Shown piece by piece: positions 60,099 through 64,000 of a DNA stretch of 64,000 nt. This DNA comes from Myxococcota bacterium (GTDB lineage: Bacteria > Myxococcota_A > UBA796 > CAJQPC01). Position 1 is the first letter of the stretch; the number at the start of each line of letters is the position of its first letter. Made by a program: the position numbers and the translations under genes. The DNA is taken from positions 1-64,000 of the forward strand of contig JAKLKD010000004.1 in NCBI GenBank assembly GCA_023150845.1, read 5' to 3'. The notes beneath the pieces were generated by a model. That model saw nothing but the letters and a program-made list of their open reading frames with translations. It made no database searches and was not told the origin of the DNA.

Positions 60099-60938
60099 AT
60101 GCCTTCGCCTGAGCTGAACCCCGGTACCCGCGGCTACATCATCCCCATCGGCGGCGCCGAAGACAAGGTGAGCGACCGCGCCATCTTGCGCCGCTTCGTG
60201 GACCTGTGCGGCGGCAGCGCCGCGCGCATCGCCGTCATCCCGACCGCGTCGACCCTCGACACGACGGGCGGCCGGTATCGGGAGGTCTTCGGCTCCTTGG
60301 GCGTGGCCGAGGTCAACGTGCTCGACTTCCGCGAGCGCGGCGACGTCGAGCGGCTGGCCTGGGAAGACGCCATGGACAACGCCACGGGCGTCTTCTTGAC
60401 CGGCGGCAACCAGCTCCGCCTCTCTACCATCTTGGGCGGCACCGCCGTCGCCACCCGCCTGCGCCGGGTGAACGCCAAGGGGGTGCACGTCGCGGGCACC
60501 TCGGCGGGCGCGGCCTTCGTCTCCGAGCACATGATCGCCTTTGGCCGTGAGGGCTCCACCCCCATTGCTGGGCAGGTCACGCTCACCCCGGGCCTCGGGC
60601 TCACCAACCGCGTCATCGTCGACCAGCACTTCCGCGAGCGGGACCGCCTCGGCCGCCTGCTCACGGCCCTGGCCTACAACCCCTTCGCCATCGGCCTCGG
60701 CCTGGACGAGGACACCGCGGCCTTCATCAACGGCGACAACCGCATCGAGGTCATCGGCACCGGCGGCATCACCGTCGTGGACGTCTCGGCCCTGGAGCAC
60801 TCCGGCATGGCGACGGCCCAGGAGGGCAAGCCCGTGCAGCTCATCGGCATCCGCCTGCACGTGCTCACCCACGGCGGCCTCTTCGACCTGCACAGCCGCC
60901 GCGCGAGCCCGGGCCCGGAGCCGGAGGATCGGCCCTGA
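60099..60938 (+). CDS. cphB: Cyanophycinase
   Basis: A 279-residue serine peptidase of the S51 family. Nucleophile Ser135 lies in GTSAGAAF (133-140), the G-G-x-E/D opening is IPIGGAEDK (15-23), TGGNQLRL is at 101-108 and the closing DQHFRERDRLGRL near 173-185. These are typical cyanophycinase marks. The enzyme cuts multi-L-arginyl-poly-L-aspartate into beta-Asp-Arg dipeptides, releasing stored nitrogen. The usual neighbour cphA (synthetase) is not in this window. No signal peptide, so intracellular. Confidence 0.92.
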   Translation: MPSPELNPGTRGYIIPIGGAEDKVSDRAILRRFVDLCGGSAARIAVIPTASTLDTTGGRYREVFGSLGVAEVNVLDFRERGDVERLAWEDAMDNATGVFLTGGNQLRLSTILGGTAVATRLRRVNAKGVHVAGTSAGAAFVSEHMIAFGREGSTPIAGQVTLTPGLGLTNRVIVDQHFRERDRLGRLLTALAYNPFAIGLGLDEDTAAFINGDNRIEVIGTGGITVVDVSALEHSGMATAQEGKPVQLIGIRLHVLTHGGLFDLHSRRASPGPEPEDRP

Positions 60939-61002
60939 GCCCCGGCTGACGCCCTTGGCGACGGCCTAGGCGCCCGTGTTATGTTGAGGGTGGAGGTGCT
61001 TG

Positions 61003-61164
61003 ATGGCCCAGCCTGCCCGAAAGACCCCGCCCGCTGAGCCAGCGCCCGCTGAGCCAGCGCCCCGCGCCGACGATTCTGCGCTCTTGCGCACCTACGACGA
61101 ACGAAAGGCCCACCCCGAGCCCACCGTCTCCCATGAAGAGGTAAAGCGACTGCTCGGGCTCTAA
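61003..61164 (+). CDS. RelB/Phd-like antitoxin of a RelBE-type pair
   Basis: A 53-residue protein with GGAGG five bases before the ATG. The Pro/Ala-rich front (AEPAPAEPAPRAD, encoded by a short tandem repeat) is followed by a helix and the typical antitoxin end TVSHEEVKRLLGL. Its TAA stop is in the same frame as the toxin that follows. Small size and composition alone would not identify it; the RelE-like neighbour does. Confidence 0.7.
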   Translation: MAQPARKTPPAEPAPAEPAPRADDSALLRTYDERKAHPEPTVSHEEVKRLLGL

Positions 61165-61191
61165 GCGCAGATTGAATGGGATCCTCGCGCG

Positions 61192-61416
61192 GTGCGGGAT
61201 CTGCGCAAGCTGGAGCGGGACGTTCAACGTCTCATCGTGGAGGCGGTCGAGCGCCTCGCCGTGAACCCGCGCCCGCCGGGCAGTAAGCGGCTCGTGGGCC
61301 GCGACGGCTGGCGCGTTCGTGTTCGGGACTACCGCGTGCTCTACGACATTGATGACGATCGGCTCGTCATCTGCGTCGTTCACGTCGGGCACCGCCGCGA
61401 CGTCTACGACCGCTGA
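61192..61416 (+). CDS. RelE-family mRNA interferase-like toxin
   Basis: At least 74 residues. LRKLERDVQRLIVEAVERL, RPPGSKRLVGRDGWRVRVRDYRVLYDID (shown here in part) and VVHVGHRRDVYDR match RelE/ParE-superfamily toxins; Arg and Tyr residues of the active site are present. The family's first strand would be IEWDPRAV, encoded from 61171, but no ATG, GTG or TTG opens that frame: the preceding codons reach back to the antitoxin stop. GTG 61192 would give a protein lacking this strand; an ATT start at 61171 would restore it. Confidence 0.75.
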   Translation: MRDLRKLERDVQRLIVEAVERLAVNPRPPGSKRLVGRDGWRVRVRDYRVLYDIDDDRLVICVVHVGHRRDVYDR

Positions 61417-61418
61417 CC

Positions 61419-61437
61419 GTGGGGGCCCGCCCCCGCA
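61419..61437 (+). terminator. Short GC hairpin after the RelE-like gene
   Basis: GTGGGGG, a CCCG loop and CCCCCGC follow the toxin stop by two bases. No T-tract, so termination is uncertain. Confidence 0.35.
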
Positions 61438-61491
61438 ACACCCGGTCATTCTTGTGCTACCTTGGGCGTAACTCTCTTCTGAGTCACGCCC

Positions 61492-63981
61492 ATGCTGAGC
61501 CTCACCCCCCTCGCCCTGCACGCCCTCCTTGGGGTCGCACAGGCCGCCTTCCCGTGTGACGGCGCGGCGGCGGACGGCGACATCTTCTGGACCGGGGTGC
61601 TGCACGACAGCTTCGACAAGTCCTACCGCGAGCCCTTCGGCGCGGCGCCCGCCGGGGGCGGCGTCGTCGAGCTGCGCCTCCGGGCCTGCCGCCGCGACCT
61701 CAGCGTCGTCCGGGTGCGGGTCTGGGACGCCAAGGCGCGCAAAGAGAGCTGGGTTGACCTGCGCATCGCCGCGGGCTCCATCGACCCCGACCTCGGCGCC
61801 GTCGAGTACTGGATCGGCGAGCTGCCCCTGCCGTCGAGCCCGACGATCCTCTACTACTTCTTTGAGCTCCAGGACGGCGCCGACACGGACTACTACGTCG
61901 ATGACGAGCCCCTGTTCTACGGCGGCGGCCCCGGCGAGATGTCCGACACCTACGACGACACCCGCTCGTTCCAGGTGAGCGTCTACGACCCCGCCTTCGA
62001 CGTGCCCGACTGGCTCGGCGAGGCCGTCGTCTACCAGATCTTCCCCGACCGTTTCCGCGACGGCGACCCCACGAACAACCCCGCCGACGGCGCGGGCTGG
62101 GCCTATGGCGGCGTGCCCAACACCACCCTGGCCTGGGGTGAGACGCCCACCGGGGACTGCGCCGGGGCCGACCAGCTCCGCGCCCAGTGCTTCGCCGGGG
62201 GTGACCTCCAGGGCGTCATCGACGAGCTCGACGGCCTCGCCGCCTTGGGCGTCACCGCGCTCTACCTGAACCCCATCTTCTCGGCCCACACGAACCACCG
62301 CTACGACACCGTGGACTGGTTCCAGATCGACGAGGAGCTCGGCGACCTCAGCACCTTCACCACGCTCCTCACCGAGGCCGAGGCCCGGGGCGTGCGGGTG
62401 ATCCTCGACGGCGTGTTCAACCACGGCTCCGCCGACGCCCCGAGCTTCGACCTCTACTCCCGCTGGGACGCCTCAGGTGCGCTCACCAGCGCCGCGGGCC
62501 CTGGCGCCAACGACGGCTCCGGCGCCTGCGAGTCCCCGAGCGCCGCCACCCGCGACTGGTACTTCTTCCCCGCCACAGACAAGGCCGCCGTAGACGCCTC
62601 TGGGGCCAAGGTGCGCTGCGACGGCGTGACGTACGAGGCCTGGGGCACCTACTTTCACATCCCCAAGCTCAACCCCGAGGCCGCTGGGGTCCAGGACCTG
62701 TTCTACAACAAGGGCACGGCGTCCGTGGCGCCGTACTGGGTGAGCCTCGGCGCGGCGGGCTGGCGCCTGGACGTGGGCAGCGAGATCGACCCCGGCCTCA
62801 CCGACCCCGACAACAACTCCTTCTGGGAGGACACCCGCGCCGCCGTGCGCGCGGTGAGCCCCGACGCCGTGCTCATCGGAGAGGAGTGGGACGACGACAG
62901 CCAGCTCCTCCTGGGCGGCGAGTACGACAGCCTCATGAACTACCGCTTCCGGGCGGCGGCGCTCGACTGGGCCTTTGACGCCTGCACTGGCGACGGCTGC
63001 ACCGGAGGGTCGAGCTTCGCCGACGACGACAGCCAGGCCTGGCGAGAGAGCGGTGAGATCGACGCCATCAGCGAGTCCCAGCTCTGGCTGCGGCTCACGT
63101 CGATCCGCGAGGACTACCCCCGGGAGGCCCACGACGCGATGCTGAACCTCCTGGGGAGCCACGACACCGCCCGGGCGCTGTGGCTGCTGCAGAAGATCTC
63201 CGGCGATGACGCCGCCGTCGCGACCCAGAAGCTGCGGCTCTTGAGCCTCCTGCAGTACACCTGGCCCGGCGCGCCGATGACCTTCTACGGCGACGAGGTC
63301 GGGGTAGACGCCGCGAGCGTCTGGGACGGCGCCGTCTGGCGTGACGACCCCACGACCCGGGCGACCTACCCCTGGGCCGACCTCGGCTTTAGCCCCGACA
63401 CCTCGCTCCGGGACCACTTCGCCGTCCTCGGCGCCGCCCGGGGCCGCTCCGAGGCCCTGCGCCGGGGCGAGGTCAGCCTCGTGCTCACCGACGACGCCGC
63501 CCGCGTCTTCGCCTTCTCCCGGCACACCGCCGACGAGACGGCCCTCATCGTGCTCAACCGCGCCGCGGCGGACCAGACCCTCACCCTCGACGTCGCCGAC
63601 CTCTTCAGCGACGGGGAGCTCGTCGTGGACGCCCTCACTGGGACGGCCTACACCGTCGTCGGCCGCGACCTCACCGTCACCGTCAGCGCCCTGAGCGGCC
63701 TCGTGCTCTTGCCCCCCGAAGGCGAAGACACCGAGCACGACACCGAGTCTCCCGATGACACGGACCCCGCCGGGGACTCCGGCCGCCCCGACGACAGCGC
63801 CTCGGACAGCGCGCCCGACGACGACACCGCCATCGACGACACGGGCGACGGGAAGGTCACCTACCCCCTGGGCTGCTCCTGCGGCGCCCGCGGCGGCGAC
63901 GGCGCGGTCGGCTGGCTTGGGCTCACCCTCGCCTTGTTCTTGGCGCGTCGCCGGGGCAAACTCTCTGCAGCGTGTGACTGA
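61492..63981 (+). CDS. Secreted GH13 alpha-amylase-family glycosidase with MYXO-CTERM-like tail
   Basis: An 829-residue enzyme. Signal peptide ends near GVAQA (about 18). An N-terminal beta domain (20-165) precedes the GH13 barrel, with EAVVYQIFPDRFRDGDP at its start, region I-II phrases GVFNHG and GWRLDVGSEID with nucleophile Asp near 427, acid/base Glu near 464-465 in LIGEEWDD and Asp near 558 in LLGSHDTAR. A beta C-domain and a long Asp/Ser/Thr linker follow, then Cys-Ser-Cys-Gly, a hydrophobic helix and RRR: a MYXO-CTERM-like signal. It would be surface-anchored and degrade starch, pullulan or cyclodextrins. Confidence 0.93.
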   Translation: MLSLTPLALHALLGVAQAAFPCDGAAADGDIFWTGVLHDSFDKSYREPFGAAPAGGGVVELRLRACRRDLSVVRVRVWDAKARKESWVDLRIAAGSIDPDLGAVEYWIGELPLPSSPTILYYFFELQDGADTDYYVDDEPLFYGGGPGEMSDTYDDTRSFQVSVYDPAFDVPDWLGEAVVYQIFPDRFRDGDPTNNPADGAGWAYGGVPNTTLAWGETPTGDCAGADQLRAQCFAGGDLQGVIDELDGLAALGVTALYLNPIFSAHTNHRYDTVDWFQIDEELGDLSTFTTLLTEAEARGVRVILDGVFNHGSADAPSFDLYSRWDASGALTSAAGPGANDGSGACESPSAATRDWYFFPATDKAAVDASGAKVRCDGVTYEAWGTYFHIPKLNPEAAGVQDLFYNKGTASVAPYWVSLGAAGWRLDVGSEIDPGLTDPDNNSFWEDTRAAVRAVSPDAVLIGEEWDDDSQLLLGGEYDSLMNYRFRAAALDWAFDACTGDGCTGGSSFADDDSQAWRESGEIDAISESQLWLRLTSIREDYPREAHDAMLNLLGSHDTARALWLLQKISGDDAAVATQKLRLLSLLQYTWPGAPMTFYGDEVGVDAASVWDGAVWRDDPTTRATYPWADLGFSPDTSLRDHFAVLGAARGRSEALRRGEVSLVLTDDAARVFAFSRHTADETALIVLNRAAADQTLTLDVADLFSDGELVVDALTGTAYTVVGRDLTVTVSALSGLVLLPPEGEDTEHDTESPDDTDPAGDSGRPDDSASDSAPDDDTAIDDTGDGKVTYPLGCSCGARGGDGAVGWLGLTLALFLARRRGKLSAACD

Positions 63982-64000
63982 GACGACCCTCACCTCTGGA

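Noticed and set aside
1..64000. tRNA, rRNA, riboswitches, insertion sequences and CRISPR arrays.
   Set aside because: No cloverleaf with CCA-type ends, rRNA-like stretches, cobalamin-riboswitch core before icmF, transposase motifs or regularly spaced repeats were noticed by eye; a covariance-model search would settle small RNAs.

Overview
The window is a GC-rich bacterial chromosome segment, most likely from a member of the Myxococcota (former Deltaproteobacteria). Supporting evidence: two secreted proteins end in a short Cys motif, a hydrophobic helix and an Arg run (MYXO-CTERM-like sorting tags, ends 57181 and 63981); there are two eukaryote-like Ser/Thr protein kinases, one fused to an AAA-like and repeat region; an MglA-type GTPase is present; an OmpA protein carries thrombospondin type 3 repeats; and codon third positions are strongly G/C. 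No rRNA, tRNA, CRISPR array, insertion sequence or phage genes were seen. Genes are tightly packed, with many ATGA/GTGA/TAATG stop-start overlaps.

Layout. 0-6 kb: Cys-rich protein, lipoprotein, Ser/Thr kinase, OmpA-TSP3 outer-membrane protein, ATP sulfurylase. 6-9 kb: an accessory block with a small protein behind a sigma70 promoter/Fur-box-like site, a putative graspetide (omega-ester/amide RiPP) locus made of a two-repeat precursor and an ATP-grasp ligase, and a HigB-HigA-SecB-like toxin-antitoxin-chaperone operon with its own AT-rich promoter. 9-21 kb: NagZ, methylmalonyl-CoA epimerase, a four-gene RND efflux operon with two different pump subunits and a TolC-like channel, and a quinone-oxidoreductase-like enzyme. 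21-24 kb: a two-gene DUF262-HipA-kinase operon without an antitoxin. 24-30 kb: a desaturase divergent from a type III polyketide synthase/methyltransferase/ACP/fatty acyl-AMP ligase/flavin monooxygenase operon that probably makes a phenolic lipid. 30-32.5 kb: a three-gene unit of a P-loop ATPase, an unknown protein and a retropepsin-like protein, apparently from a leaderless promoter.

33-36 kb: a five-gene operon (DsbA-like lipoprotein, EVE protein, two unknowns, ArsS-type radical SAM enzyme). 36-43 kb: a large kinase with AAA-like and helical repeats, a 0.4 kb regulatory region with several repeats, an MglA-like GTPase, a DUF2804 protein, a MOSC protein and an effector-associated-domain-like protein with an acidic tail. 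43-55 kb: fused acyl-CoA mutase IcmF, a membrane glycosyltransferase, an HAD phosphatase, succinate dehydrogenase (C-A-B, five-helix type) and an S46 peptidase. 54-64 kb: PEGA-like protein, MYXO-CTERM protein, cytochrome c plus chromate transporter, KASIII-like enzyme, cyanophycinase, a RelB/RelE-like pair and a secreted GH13 amylase with a MYXO-CTERM tail.

How they fit together: IcmF and the epimerase suggest B12-dependent acyl-CoA metabolism feeding succinate to the SDH encoded nearby. The KASIII-like enzyme is separate from the type III PKS cluster. The accessory blocks (6-9, 21-24 and 30-32.5 kb) are visibly less GC-biased than their neighbours, and they hold the most novel candidates: a KTxxxxEE graspetide, a DUF262-HipA pair and an ATPase/retropepsin triad. 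All functional statements rest on motif recognition by eye; no database search was run.
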